From Amycolatopsis albispora (GTDB taxonomy: Bacteria > Actinomycetota > Actinomycetes > Mycobacteriales > Pseudonocardiaceae): a stretch of 64,000 nucleotides of DNA. The notes under the pieces were generated by a model. It made no database searches. It was not told the origin of the DNA and saw nothing but the letters and a program-made list of their open reading frames with translations. Positions within the stretch are counted from its first letter, which is position 1; each line of letters opens with the position of its first letter. A program made the translations under genes and the position numbers. Of this stretch, positions 9,194 through 17,201 are shown one piece after another. The stretch lies in NCBI RefSeq assembly GCF_003312875.1, contig NZ_CP015163.1:4650001-4714000 (forward strand), given 5' to 3'.

Positions 9194-10171
9194 TCACCAA
9201 CGTAGGTTCCTGAGCAGCCACCAGAGCCGCCACCATGGGAACAGCATCGCCCGAGAACAGTCCCGCAGAAACTGGCGGATTTTCGCGAGCGAACCGGAGC
9301 GCGGCGGCCGTGCTCGCGCGCGTTCCCGCCGCCAGTCGGCGTGCCAGGCCCAAAGATGCCACGCCCACAGGTATCGGGCAGCGAGCACGGCTCCGGCGAG
9401 AATAAGGACGCTCGTGCCGCTGAGCGCCACGACTCCCCACACCCCGCCGAGGGGAACGCTGATACCCGCGGCGAGCGCGCCGGTCACGGCCATGACGAGC
9501 ACGCTGATCAGGTCGGCGCGCCGCACCGAGCCGTCGATGTCCTTGGCCTTGGGGGCGCGGACGTTACTGCGGGCGGGTTGTTCGGTGTCCTCCGCTCTTG
9601 GACCGCACTTCCACCACACCTGCGGGCCGTCGGTGCGCTCGTCAGGCACGGCTGCGCGCAGGACTTCCCGGGCTCCGGGAACGTGAACGCGCGCGGCGGC
9701 TTCGCTGATACCGAGGGCACTGGCGATCTCGGTAAAGGTCCATCGCTCGTGAAAGCGCAGGTGAGCGACCTGGCGCTGCCGATTGGGAAGCTCGCTGAGA
9801 GTCTGCCCGGCGATGACAGCGGCGACGCCGACCTCGGGTGTGCAGACCGGGGCGCTCGACGTCCACGTCACCGCTGGCCCGGGCACTGCGGTGGGGAGTT
9901 CGGCGCGCTGCCAGTCGGCCATGGCGTGCAGGTGACGGCGGGCGACGGCGTAGAGCCAAGCGCGGGGCTGCCGGATGGTGTCCCAGCCGACCGTGCGGGC
10001 GGCTTCGAACACGCGCTGGACGACGCCTTCGGCGCCGTCGCTCAGGTGCACGCGGCCGTACATGGCCGCGGCGCGGCGGCGCACGAACTCGCAGAGTGGT
10101 TCGTAGAGCTGAGTGCAGGCCTCTTCCAGGGTGCGGGGTTGAGCCGCAGCGTCGTCGTGTGCCTCGTTCAC
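9194..10171 (-). CDS. ECF-like RNA polymerase sigma factor with C-terminal membrane domain
   Basis: A 325-residue protein. Residues 15-90 match sigma region 2 (ACTQLYEPLCEFVRRR, then QPRAWLYAVARRHLHAM). Residues 128-172 match region 4 (LPNRQRQVAHLRFHERWTFT, EIASALGISEAAARVHV). The C-terminal half contains two membrane helices (about residues 220-262) and a Trp/Arg-rich tail (WWRLWWLLRNLRW). It should redirect RNA polymerase while tethered to the membrane. The GTG start overlaps the stop of a 64-residue ORF (GTGA), so the two are probably coupled. It is similar in layout to the sigma-YidD fusion at 10480-11700, so the two look like diverged copies. Confidence 0.8.
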   Translation of the reverse strand: MNEAHDDAAAQPRTLEEACTQLYEPLCEFVRRRAAAMYGRVHLSDGAEGVVQRVFEAARTVGWDTIRQPRAWLYAVARRHLHAMADWQRAELPTAVPGPAVTWTSSAPVCTPEVGVAAVIAGQTLSELPNRQRQVAHLRFHERWTFTEIASALGISEAAARVHVPGAREVLRAAVPDERTDGPQVWWKCGPRAEDTEQPARSNVRAPKAKDIDGSVRRADLISVLVMAVTGALAAGISVPLGGVWGVVALSGTSVLILAGAVLAARYLWAWHLWAWHADWRRERARARPPRSGSLAKIRQFLRDCSRAMLFPWWRLWWLLRNLRW

Positions 10172-10362
10172 GCGCAGCTCCGTTCCGTGATCGCCCGGGT
10201 GACCCGCCCGTTGCCGCGCTCAGCGGCCTGCTCGACGAGCGCGGTCTCGGTGGGAAGCGCGGCCGCCGTGGTCAGCGAACGGGATGGCGCCGGAATCTTG
10301 GTCCGGCAGGTCACCAAGCGTGCGGCGAGGCACCCGTCGGAGGTTCCCAGCATGATCATCAT
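10168..10362 (-). CDS. Small ORF coupled to the ECF-like sigma factor
   Basis: A 64-residue product starting at the ATG at 10362, with GGGAGAAAC directly upstream. Its stop overlaps the GTG start of the sigma gene (GTGA). It has three Cys residues but no clear metal site, and no family was recognised. The arrangement copies the Cys-rich gene at 11697-12020, which is coupled to the sigma-YidD gene in the same way. An anti-sigma or leader role is possible but not shown. Confidence 0.45.
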   Translation of the reverse strand: MMIMLGTSDGCLAARLVTCRTKIPAPSRSLTTAAALPTETALVEQAAERGNGRVTRAITERSCA

Positions 10363-10393
10363 TGTTTCTCCCAGGTCATCGGGTTGCCGCTGT

Positions 10394-10438
10394 GGTAGCA
10401 AGGTCACCGTCGGCCGGGCGCGCGGCGACCTTGCTACC
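10394..10438 (-). terminator. Inverted repeat between the two sigma units
   Basis: Perfect 12-bp arms, GGTAGCAAGGTC (10394-10405) and GACCTTGCTACC (10427-10438), separated by 21 GC-rich bases. It lies between the stop of the sigma-YidD gene (10480) and the start of the next small ORF (10362). It could end the first transcript or be an operator for the second. There is no T run, so the terminator call is tentative. Confidence 0.45.
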
Positions 10439-10479
10439 GGGTCAGTGCGGCGGAGAAAGGACAAAAGTTCAGTGCGGGG

Positions 10480-11700
10480 TCACAAAGTGATGCGCCGCCG
10501 TTGCCGCGCCGGTCGCAACAGGCCATAAGGCACCGGAGCGCGCTGGGGCGCTGGGTCGGGCACGGGGTCGAGGCCGCGCGGGCCGGTGGGACGGCAGCGC
10601 GAGAGCCGGCGGGCGGCCAGGACGGTGCCGCAGAAAGCACCGTACCGGGCCAGGACTTGCAGGGCGTAGGTACTGCAGCTGGGCTCGAACCGGCAGCTGG
10701 ACGGCAGCAGCGGGGCAAGCACCGCGCGGTAACAGTGCACCGCTGCCATCAGTACGCGCGCCAGCACGCTGGGGGTCGCCGCGGCGGGTTCGCGTTCCCG
10801 CTGCATGGCGGCCAGGCGAGCGCGACGGTGGCGGAACCGCAGGTACCGCAGGCCCAAGCTCGCGCTTGTCACGGCCAGTGCCGCGCTGACGAGCCCGAAC
10901 ACAATCGGCCAGGTCGAGCCCAGGACCAGCCCGCTCGCCGCGCAGAGCATGCTGAGCAGCAGCGTGGCCGATGCGTTGAAGAGGTCGGCTGACGCGCGGG
11001 TCTGGTGGCAGCGAGGCCGCGGGGCACGCACGGCGAACAGGGACGTGTTGGCGTGCACCCGGGCGGCCACCCGCAGTGCGACTGCCTCGCCCGGATCACG
11101 CCGGCCGGGATTCTGGGGCAAGCCGCGGTCGCTGAGCGCGCGCGTGGCGGTCTCGCTGATGCCGAGCGCGTCGGCGATCTCGGTGATACTCCAGCGTTCG
11201 CACCACCTCAGATAGGCGGCCTGGCTGCGGTGATCGGGCAGCTCGCACACGGCATGCCCGGCCACGATCGCGGCGATATTGACTTCGCTGACACTGGCCC
11301 GGGTGGTCGCCGCCTCGGTCCAGGTCGCCGCCTGCGGGCTGGTGAGGTCGTGGTCAGCGTGCTGATCACTGGCCATCAAATGCAGATGATGGCCGGCAAC
11401 GGCGTAGAGCCAGGTACGAGGCTGGGGGATGGTGGCCCAGCCGGTGGCAAAGGCAGCGTCGAACACCCGCTGCACCACGACGCTCTCCGCGCCCTCGGGC
11501 AGCCGCATGCGGTGCAGGGCGTTGGCCCGGCTGCGGACGAAGCGGCACAGCGGCTGGAACAGATGACTGTAGGCCTCGTCGAAGGTGCGGGGCTGGTAGG
11601 TCGTGCCCGTGAAGGCGCCACGGGATGTGCGCTGATCCCCGTCGTGATGTGGTGAGCGTGCGCCCGCGCGCAGCCGGGCGGGTCGGGAGGTGGCGGTCAC
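10480..11700 (-). CDS. ECF-like sigma factor fused to a YidD membrane-insertion domain
   Basis: One uninterrupted 406-residue frame. Residues 38-110 match sigma region 2 (FDEAYSHLFQPLCRFVRSR, QPRTWLYAVAGHHLHLM). Residues 148-192 match region 4 (LPDHRSQAAYLRWCERWSIT, EIADALGISETATR). Residues 243-290 form two membrane helices. Residues 315-385 are a YidD domain: CYRAVLAPLLPSSCRFEPSC, STYALQVLARYG, then RCRPTGPRGLDPVP, with the conserved CRF-P-CS and RC-P-DPVP residues. YidD normally is a separate protein of about 70-100 residues next to YidC, aiding membrane-protein insertion. The GTG at 11700 overlaps the stop of the upstream Cys-rich gene (GTGA). Alternative in-frame starts further upstream would overlap that gene. 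Confidence 0.85.
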   Translation of the reverse strand: MTATSRPARLRAGARSPHHDGDQRTSRGAFTGTTYQPRTFDEAYSHLFQPLCRFVRSRANALHRMRLPEGAESVVVQRVFDAAFATGWATIPQPRTWLYAVAGHHLHLMASDQHADHDLTSPQAATWTEAATTRASVSEVNIAAIVAGHAVCELPDHRSQAAYLRWCERWSITEIADALGISETATRALSDRGLPQNPGRRDPGEAVALRVAARVHANTSLFAVRAPRPRCHQTRASADLFNASATLLLSMLCAASGLVLGSTWPIVFGLVSAALAVTSASLGLRYLRFRHRRARLAAMQREREPAAATPSVLARVLMAAVHCYRAVLAPLLPSSCRFEPSCSTYALQVLARYGAFCGTVLAARRLSRCRPTGPRGLDPVPDPAPQRAPVPYGLLRPARQRRRITL

Positions 11701-12020
11701 CAGACGCGCCCGTTGCGCTGGCGCGGGACCTGCACGCTGGTGAGCGGGTTCAGGTAGCGCAGGAAGCAGCTGGTGCACGGCACTCCGCGGTGTCCCTCGA
11801 CGAACTCGAGATCGCCGCGGTGCAGCACCGTTTCGCACAACGCGGTGGTGGTGCCGGTGGTGTTCACGGCCTCGGGCGTGGGGATGTAATGCACCTCGCG
11901 GTCGGTTTCTCCGCAGGTGCGGCCGCTGGACAACGTCGTGCCGGCGCGCAGCCGGACCGCGATCACACGCGGGGTGTGGGTGCGCTGACGGGGCACGAAC
12001 GAGGCGAGATTGAACGACAT
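11697..12020 (-). CDS. Cys-rich small protein coupled to sigma-YidD
   Basis: A 107-residue protein starting MSFNLASFVP at the ATG at 12020, with GAGGAAG upstream. Four Cys residues lie at SGRTCGE, TALCETV and PCTSC; the last is a CxxC. They could bind zinc or sense redox. Its stop overlaps the GTG of the sigma-YidD gene. Zinc-binding anti-sigma factors are often coupled this way, but they usually follow rather than precede the sigma gene and carry an HxxxCxxC motif, which is not present. The function is unknown. Confidence 0.6.
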   Translation of the reverse strand: MSFNLASFVPRQRTHTPRVIAVRLRAGTTLSSGRTCGETDREVHYIPTPEAVNTTGTTTALCETVLHRGDLEFVEGHRGVPCTSCFLRYLNPLTSVQVPRQRNGRVW

Positions 12021-12114
12021 AACGCGAAACTTCCTCACTCGACAGTGTGAAAAAATGGGGTCAGTCCGCGCGTAGCGATGGCATACTGGTTGACGCGCGG
12101 TGCAAGAAATGGGA

Positions 12115-12142
12115 GCGGGGCCGACCACACGGCCGACCCCGC
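12115..12142 (-). terminator. Strong hairpin after the 39-residue peptide gene
   Basis: A 12-bp GC-rich stem (GCGGGGCCGACC / GGCCGACCCCGC, two G-T pairs when transcribed) around a 4-base loop. It lies 20 bases past the stop of the small gene at 12162-12281. There is no T run; it may end or attenuate transcription into the sigma operon. Confidence 0.5.
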
Positions 12143-12161
12143 CGAATCGGTACCGAGCCGG

Positions 12162-12281
12162 TCAGCCGATCAGGGCCGCAACCTGATCAGCGACGGTGGC
12201 CAGCAGGGCCGTCGCGGTGAACGCGATCAACGCGATCACCGCGCACCCCTGCTGGCCCTCCTTCCGATGTTTTCCGCCCAT
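12162..12281 (-). CDS. 39-residue single-pass membrane peptide
   Basis: A short gene with a very good ribosome binding site (GGAAGGAG, six to seven bases before ATG). The product has a basic start (MGGKHRKEGQQG), one membrane helix (CAVIALIAFTATALLATVA) and a short end (DQVAALIG). It heads the minus-strand block of Cys-rich protein, sigma-YidD fusion and second sigma factor, separated by a hairpin. With a YidD domain encoded two genes on, it could be a client or partner at the membrane; that is a guess. The reading rests on the strong start site and ideal membrane-peptide layout. Confidence 0.6.
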   Translation of the reverse strand: MGGKHRKEGQQGCAVIALIAFTATALLATVADQVAALIG

Positions 12282-12628
12282 CCGGGCTCTCCTTCCTGTT
12301 CAGCGCGGGGCGCGGTCGCGCCCCGCAGGCTCTCGCCGGATGCGAGAGCACGTCCTCGGCACGCGCCTCGGCGTCCCTGTCGCGCCCAGGCAGGCCAGCG
12401 CACGCCGGCCTCGGTGGCAGGGCAGCGCAAGCGCTCGGTCATGGTGTGGCTCCGGTGATTCCGGCATGAGTTCTCCCGCTCGGCGAATTGATGAAGTCGG
12501 CGATCTGCCGTTTTCGAACCTATCGAGCAGGGCGGGTGAACGGCAGGCAGAGATCGTTGGCCAGAGACCAGCGGGCTTACGGGCGCGATAAGTGGAATTC
12601 GCGGTCCTGCGGACTGATCGTGGCCAAT

Positions 12629-12798
12629 ACTCCACGAAAAACTCCACAGTTCACTCCACGCGCGATTACCGCACTGAACGGCCTATACGCGAAATCGGAC
12701 TAATGCGCGCGCTCCGGGCCGTTCACTCCACACATCACTCCACAAACGCACCTTGTCCACTCCCCGCTCATTCGCGATTCACTCCCCGTTCACTCTCG
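12629..12798 (-). repeat. Helically spaced ACTCCAC (GTGGAGT) repeat array
   Basis: Copies of ACTCCAC start at 12629, 12641 and 12653 (12-base steps), then 12725 and 12737 (12-base step). Variants ACTCCCC start at 12759 and 12781 and ACTCTCG at 12792 (22, 22 and 11 bases). On the minus strand the unit reads GTGGAGT, often followed by GAA. The array lies about 350-520 bases upstream of the small membrane peptide and sigma operon. The spacing of one or two helical turns suggests cooperative protein binding on one DNA face, as in operators or replication iterons. Confidence 0.7.
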
Positions 12799-12814
12799 GT
12801 GGAGGCGTAAAGAA

Positions 12815-12843
12815 GCCCCGTGCCGGGATCGCCGGCACGGGGC
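12815..12843 (-). terminator. Rho-independent terminator of the 12869-13816 gene
   Basis: A perfect 12-bp stem (GCCCCGTGCCGG / CCGGCACGGGGC) with a 5-base loop. On the minus strand it is followed by TTCTTTAC. It lies 26 bases past the stop codon of the gene ending at 12869. Confidence 0.8.
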
Positions 12844-12868
12844 GTGGGGTGCGTGGGTGTGGCGCCGT

Positions 12869-13816
12869 TCAGGCGAGCTGGTTGCCCGCGGGCCGCCGCA
12901 GCCTTTCGTACATCAGGTTCTTCACTTCCGCGCGCGTGAGCTCCGGATGCAGCTGAGCCAGGGCCTGCTCGGCCATGGCCCACAGATCATTGCCCTCCAG
13001 GCCGGCGGTCATCTGCCGGTGCAGGTCCCGAGCGGCCTCACTGTGCTCGGCTCGGGCCTGCGCCACGCGCAACTCGGACTGCAAGTCGTTGAACCGCCGC
13101 TGCAGCTTCAAGAACCCGCGGTTGGCGATCGCCAGGGCGTCCCAGAGTTTGCTCTCCTCCGGCGAGCGAGCTGGCGACGGCACGCTCGGTGCCTCACGAG
13201 GGCCGCTCGTCACCGCGTCTTCAGCCTGGACGAGAGGTTCGGTCGAGGCGATGACCTCGGCGATGGTCGTGCGAATCGTGTCCGCGTCGACGACCGGCTC
13301 CGTGGCCCAGTGCGGCTGCGTGACCGGCCCGGTGTACTCCTTCGGGAGCTTCCCGTGGGCGTGGATGAACATCCCCGCCGTCAGGGCCAGCAGTGGCCCA
13401 CGCTGCGCCTCCGGGAGGTGAGCGGCGTACAACTCTTCGATCTCCGGCCAGGTTGGCGTGCGCCGCGCACTGCGCCCGAGACGGTCGGCCAGTCGTTTGC
13501 TCACGTCCTGCTCGCTGTACCCATATGTCCAGTGCCATGGGTCATCGGCGTGGGCAGCCAGCAGCTTACGGCTGACTTCGCGCATCGTGCCGATCGAGCC
13601 GGTCACCACCAGCAGGACCAACAGGTTGAGCGCCCGCATACTGGCCGACAGATCGGCGTTGCTGAATGCCGCGGTCGAGGGCAGGCCGTCAACCGCGGCC
13701 CGCCCTCGCCGGCCGCGTTGCCGCGGGACCGGACAAGCCGGGGTCGTAGGAAGGCCGCCATCTCCATCGAAAACCGGCGGTCCGGGGTCAGTGGTGGTGC
13801 CCTCTCCACTGGGCAT
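12869..13816 (-). CDS. Hypothetical regulator-like protein, 315 aa
   Basis: The ATG at 13816 has AGAAGGAC upstream and is preferred to a GTG 12 codons earlier. Residues 65-125 contain helical elements (GYSEQDVSKRLADRLGRSAR, RTPTWPEIEELYAAHLP) of the kind seen in actinobacterial proteins with a helix-turn-helix for conditional plasmid or development functions. The C-terminal third (residues 225-315) is a long coiled-coil-like helix rich in Glu, Arg and Gln. No signal peptide or membrane segment is evident. It is single-gene with its own terminator. It may be the factor that reads the adjacent repeat array, but nothing proves this. Confidence 0.5.
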   Translation of the reverse strand: MPSGEGTTTDPGPPVFDGDGGLPTTPACPVPRQRGRRGRAAVDGLPSTAAFSNADLSASMRALNLLVLLVVTGSIGTMREVSRKLLAAHADDPWHWTYGYSEQDVSKRLADRLGRSARRTPTWPEIEELYAAHLPEAQRGPLLALTAGMFIHAHGKLPKEYTGPVTQPHWATEPVVDADTIRTTIAEVIASTEPLVQAEDAVTSGPREAPSVPSPARSPEESKLWDALAIANRGFLKLQRRFNDLQSELRVAQARAEHSEAARDLHRQMTAGLEGNDLWAMAEQALAQLHPELTRAEVKNLMYERLRRPAGNQLA

Positions 13817-14044
13817 CTTGATGTCCTTCTGCGAAATCCCCCAGGCAGACACCTGGTTCCTGCCGCCAACCCCGCCCCGACAGCGGAGTGGTCATAGGGG
13901 ATCAACGAATAGGTCGCTGCGCCTAGCCCGCGTTCACCTCCCGCCCGCGGGCATCCATGTCGTCTTCCTGTCAGTCCTCCCTTCCCTGACGCCCCTCGCC
14001 AACAGGCCGTCCATCGCACTCCCGACCCCTTCCCAGAGGGCGAG

Positions 14045-14076
14045 GAGAAGGGGCGAGACTCGTCTCGCCCCTTCTC
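14045..14076. terminator. Perfect 14-bp hairpin
   Basis: Arms GAGAAGGGGCGAGA (14045-14058) and TCTCGCCCCTTCTC (14063-14076) around a CTCG loop. No T run on either strand. No gene ends nearby, so it may be a relic terminator or a protein-binding site. Confidence 0.5.
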
Positions 14077-14084
14077 GACCACTG

Positions 14085-14124
14085 GCTGCGTAACCTAGTC
14101 GTTAGCTGCGTAACCTAGTCGTTA
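14085..14124 (+). repeat. 20-bp perfect tandem duplication
   Basis: The unit GCTGCGTAACCTAGTCGTTA occurs twice without a gap (14085-14104 and 14105-14124), 8 bases after a perfect hairpin. It is AT-richer than its surroundings. It could be a recombination or core-site scar or a slippage product. Confidence 0.7.
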
Positions 14125-15137
14125 TAGGGATCATGGGCAATTCGCCAAGCTGGGGAACAAAGCTGCCCCCACCTGGCTGATCTGCTCAAATGAAAACGTT
14201 TCAAATTCCCCCTCCGACAAGTTCTCAACCACCAGAACGGCCTAACGTCATCCCCATCGCGGGCGCATTGACGTTCGCCGCGTCCACCCAGAGAAGCCCG
14301 CCAGCCCTCGTCCGAGCCGACACGGGTTAACCCGGCCGCGCCGACGGCCAACCGGACCGGTGTCCGAGGTGGCGTGCTCGAGTTCGCCGGCGACCAGGCC
14401 TGTCGCCCTTTCCCATGACCTGCCGCCACCCCTGTCCGAGAGGCGCCTGCCGGGTGACGAAGGAGGATGCGAAACCGTACTCAGTTTAGAAATTTTGAGG
14501 CAGACTAGTCCATTCGTGTCACGACCCTACGGATCTTTTGCGCAAAGGTAGACCAGATCCGAAAAATGACAGCATTCCTCGCGATTATTGCTCCACTTGA
14601 GTTAGGCTATTGCGCCTGGAAGCGGAAGCTCGCCGTCAACAGCGGTCTGACCTGGCCAACATCGGCCGAATTGAGCCACTGGGGCAGGCAGCCGTTCGGA
14701 GAAGTCGAGGAACCCCCTCCGCTGGGGCAGCACGCTGCGGGCGATGAACTACTCGCCTGCGTGGGCAGTTGGACGCCAAGGGCCGCAGCGCGTTGAGGCC
14801 GGCGCGGGTGACCGCGGGCAAAGGCCCGCAGGAGCGGCGGGATGTGCGGTTTGGTTAGTCAGACCAACCCCCGTAGGCCTGGCGTGAATTCGCAGGAGAC
14901 CGCGCCGAACCGCTTGACGGAGAAGCAGACGCTGTGTGGTCTGTTGACCAGCCGCCCGCGTAGGCAAGCCAAGGTCAACACTCGGCGGCCCGTTGGTAGC
15001 CGCCACGCCATGACGCAGCTAATTCGTCGCAGCGATCAGGTCCACCGGCCTGCGCCTAGCGTGTCGGCCACGTGGTACGAGAACTTTCAGTAAGCTATGC
15101 GAGGTTGCGTCCCGCTGGTGTCTCTCGAGAGGCGAGA

Positions 15138-17201
15138 ATGACTGAGTTCATCCCTGGTGTCGGCGCCGGATCGTTACTCCGTTCGGAGCTGCTTGCCGAC
15201 GGTCGGTCGACCCGGATCGGTGCGATTCACCAGATCGACTACAGTCAAGCCGTCGTGCTGACACATGACCGCTGGAAATTCGACGCCGGTGGCATTCCAC
15301 AATTCTCGTTCCTGCTTGCGACCGCGCAGGACGTCAACGATCCTCGCGTCGACGACGACGAGGTGCTGCTTCTGCGTGTCGAGGGCACGGCACCATTGTC
15401 GCTTGAACGCGACCTACACGCCGTGCGCGAGGAGTCCCTGCGCACAGCCCTCTCGAACAACCAGGACCCATCGCCGTCCGCTGTGCTCGATGCGGAACTC
15501 GACCCGTTCACCAAGAACCGAGTTTCGTTTACCGGCGTACGGTGCAAAATCCTCGGCACCTTCTATGAAGACGACGTGGACGGGCAGAAGGTGCTTGAGT
15601 TCGGTGCCGACGTGGACAACTTCTATGCCACGTCCACATACCGAGTCCTGAAACCGATCGGCGGCGGCCTGGCAACGATCGCTTCCTACCTTAAGCCCAC
15701 CGGGCGCCCCGTGGAACGCGTACGTATCGGCGCGGTGCGGTACTCCGCGACGCGACGGCGAGCCAAGACCTCCAAGCAAGCCGACGCTGCCGTCGAAGTC
15801 AACATCCGGGACTTCATCGGCAACAAGACCGCTCTGCTCGGTATGACCCGGATGGGCAAGTCGAATACTGCAAAGATCATCATCGCGCGCACGTTCGTGG
15901 TCTCCGAGCGACAGCGTGCCACGGGTGGACATCCCATCGGTCAGCTAATCTTCGATCCGCAGGGAGAGTACGCCAACCCGAACACGCAGGATGGCACCGA
16001 GATCGCAGCGATTGGTGCGAACCATGTCCGCATCTTCAAGTTTGGCGCCGACGGTACGCAGCCGCACGTGAAGCCTCTCAATATCAACTTTTTTTCCGAG
16101 AACCAGATCGACGCCGTTCAGGGGCTTATTTCCGACACGCTTAGCAGTGATGAGTCCGGCTACGTCAAGGACTTCGCGGGTACGTCCTACGCGGATGTGC
16201 CGGGGGACCGCTCCGCCACCACACATGCCCAACGCGCCCGGCTTGTTCTCTATGGTGCGCTGATGCGTGCAGGGTTCGCAGTGCCGACAAATTTTCGTGT
16301 GCGAATCAATATCGGCGGCGCTTTTCAGCAGAAGATCGTCACGGGTATCGCTGGCACAGTCGCCGGACTAGGTCGCAATCCGTTCACGCAGGCCGGAGGT
16401 AGCGCCAATTTCGTGACAGTTGCTGCGGCAGACGTCGAGGATGTCGTCGACAAGATCGTGGAGCTCCGCGACGCCGGAGACACCGACGCGACCAACTTTA
16501 CGAAGGATGTCCGTTGGAAGAGCGTTGAGCCGATTTTCACGACTCGCAGCGGGAACCGCAGCGTCCGAGGCTGGCGAAACCTGAATCCGCTGCGCCCCTT
16601 TCATAGCCCTGCGACACGGAACGACCCTGCGATCGAGATTTACGAGGAGCTAGTCAGGGGTCGCATTGTGATCGTCGATTTGCATGTCGGGGCTGAGGCC
16701 GTGACCAAGGCGCTGAGCGAGTCGATTACGCGTCGACTCCTTTCCAAGCAGACCGAGGTGTTTACGTCGGGACAGGAACCACCGCACATCCAGGTGATGC
16801 TTGAGGAGGCTCACAACCTGTTTTCGTCGGACCGGTACAAGGATGACCTCGACGTGTGGGTCAAGCTCGCCAAGGAAGCCAGCAAGCTCAACCTCGGCAT
16901 GACCTACGCGACGCAAGAGGTCTCGGGGGTAGCGCACCAGGTCAAGGCGAATACTGCCAACTGGGTTGTCGCCCATTTGAACAACACAACAGAGGTGCGG
17001 GAACTGGCCAAGTTCTACGACTTCGGGGCGTTCTCAGATGCGATCATCGCCTCCGAGGACCGCGGCTACGTGCGGCTCAAGACACTGTCCTCGCCGTACA
17101 TCGTCCCCGTCCAGATCGATCGGTACGACATCGCGCTCGTCAACGAAGCACGAGCAGCGGCTGGTGACCCGCCGTTGACGCTGAACGGGACGGCGCCCTG
17201 A
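15138..17201 (+). CDS. herA: HerA-family DNA translocase ATPase
   Basis: A 687-residue protein. The N-terminal part is beta-rich as in the HAS-barrel. Walker A is GMTRMGKSNTAK at about residue 235, preceded by IRDFIGNKTALL. Walker B is QVMLEEAHN at about residue 553. The segment FDPQGEYA follows the first nucleotide-binding strand, as in HerA/FtsK-like motors. HerA forms hexameric rings that pump DNA and activates NurA-type nucleases. The ATG at 15138 follows GAGAGGCGAG. The gene overlaps nurA by one base and forms an operon with it and a Dam-type methyltransferase. GC content is lower than in the right half of the window, consistent with transfer. Confidence 0.9.
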   Translation: MTEFIPGVGAGSLLRSELLADGRSTRIGAIHQIDYSQAVVLTHDRWKFDAGGIPQFSFLLATAQDVNDPRVDDDEVLLLRVEGTAPLSLERDLHAVREESLRTALSNNQDPSPSAVLDAELDPFTKNRVSFTGVRCKILGTFYEDDVDGQKVLEFGADVDNFYATSTYRVLKPIGGGLATIASYLKPTGRPVERVRIGAVRYSATRRRAKTSKQADAAVEVNIRDFIGNKTALLGMTRMGKSNTAKIIIARTFVVSERQRATGGHPIGQLIFDPQGEYANPNTQDGTEIAAIGANHVRIFKFGADGTQPHVKPLNINFFSENQIDAVQGLISDTLSSDESGYVKDFAGTSYADVPGDRSATTHAQRARLVLYGALMRAGFAVPTNFRVRINIGGAFQQKIVTGIAGTVAGLGRNPFTQAGGSANFVTVAAADVEDVVDKIVELRDAGDTDATNFTKDVRWKSVEPIFTTRSGNRSVRGWRNLNPLRPFHSPATRNDPAIEIYEELVRGRIVIVDLHVGAEAVTKALSESITRRLLSKQTEVFTSGQEPPHIQVMLEEAHNLFSSDRYKDDLDVWVKLAKEASKLNLGMTYATQEVSGVAHQVKANTANWVVAHLNNTTEVRELAKFYDFGAFSDAIIASEDRGYVRLKTLSSPYIVPVQIDRYDIALVNEARAAAGDPPLTLNGTAP

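Larger units (their letters stand above)
13817..15137. other. 1.3 kb stretch without a convincing gene
   Basis: Short frames exist on both strands (for example 14566-14796 and 14842-15093) but lack start signals and coding composition. The part around 14470-14640 is AT-rich for this genome. The stretch holds a perfect hairpin (14045-14076), a 20-bp tandem repeat (14085-14124), and must carry the promoter of the herA operon toward its right end. Confidence 0.5.

Noticed and set aside
12629..12798. CRISPR array
   Set aside because: The repeated unit is only 7-10 bases with 11-22 base spacing; no 28-37 base repeats, spacers or cas genes are present.
12857..13897. 346-codon plus-strand frame opposite the 12869-13816 gene
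   Set aside because: Shadow frame; the minus strand has the start site, coding pattern and terminator.
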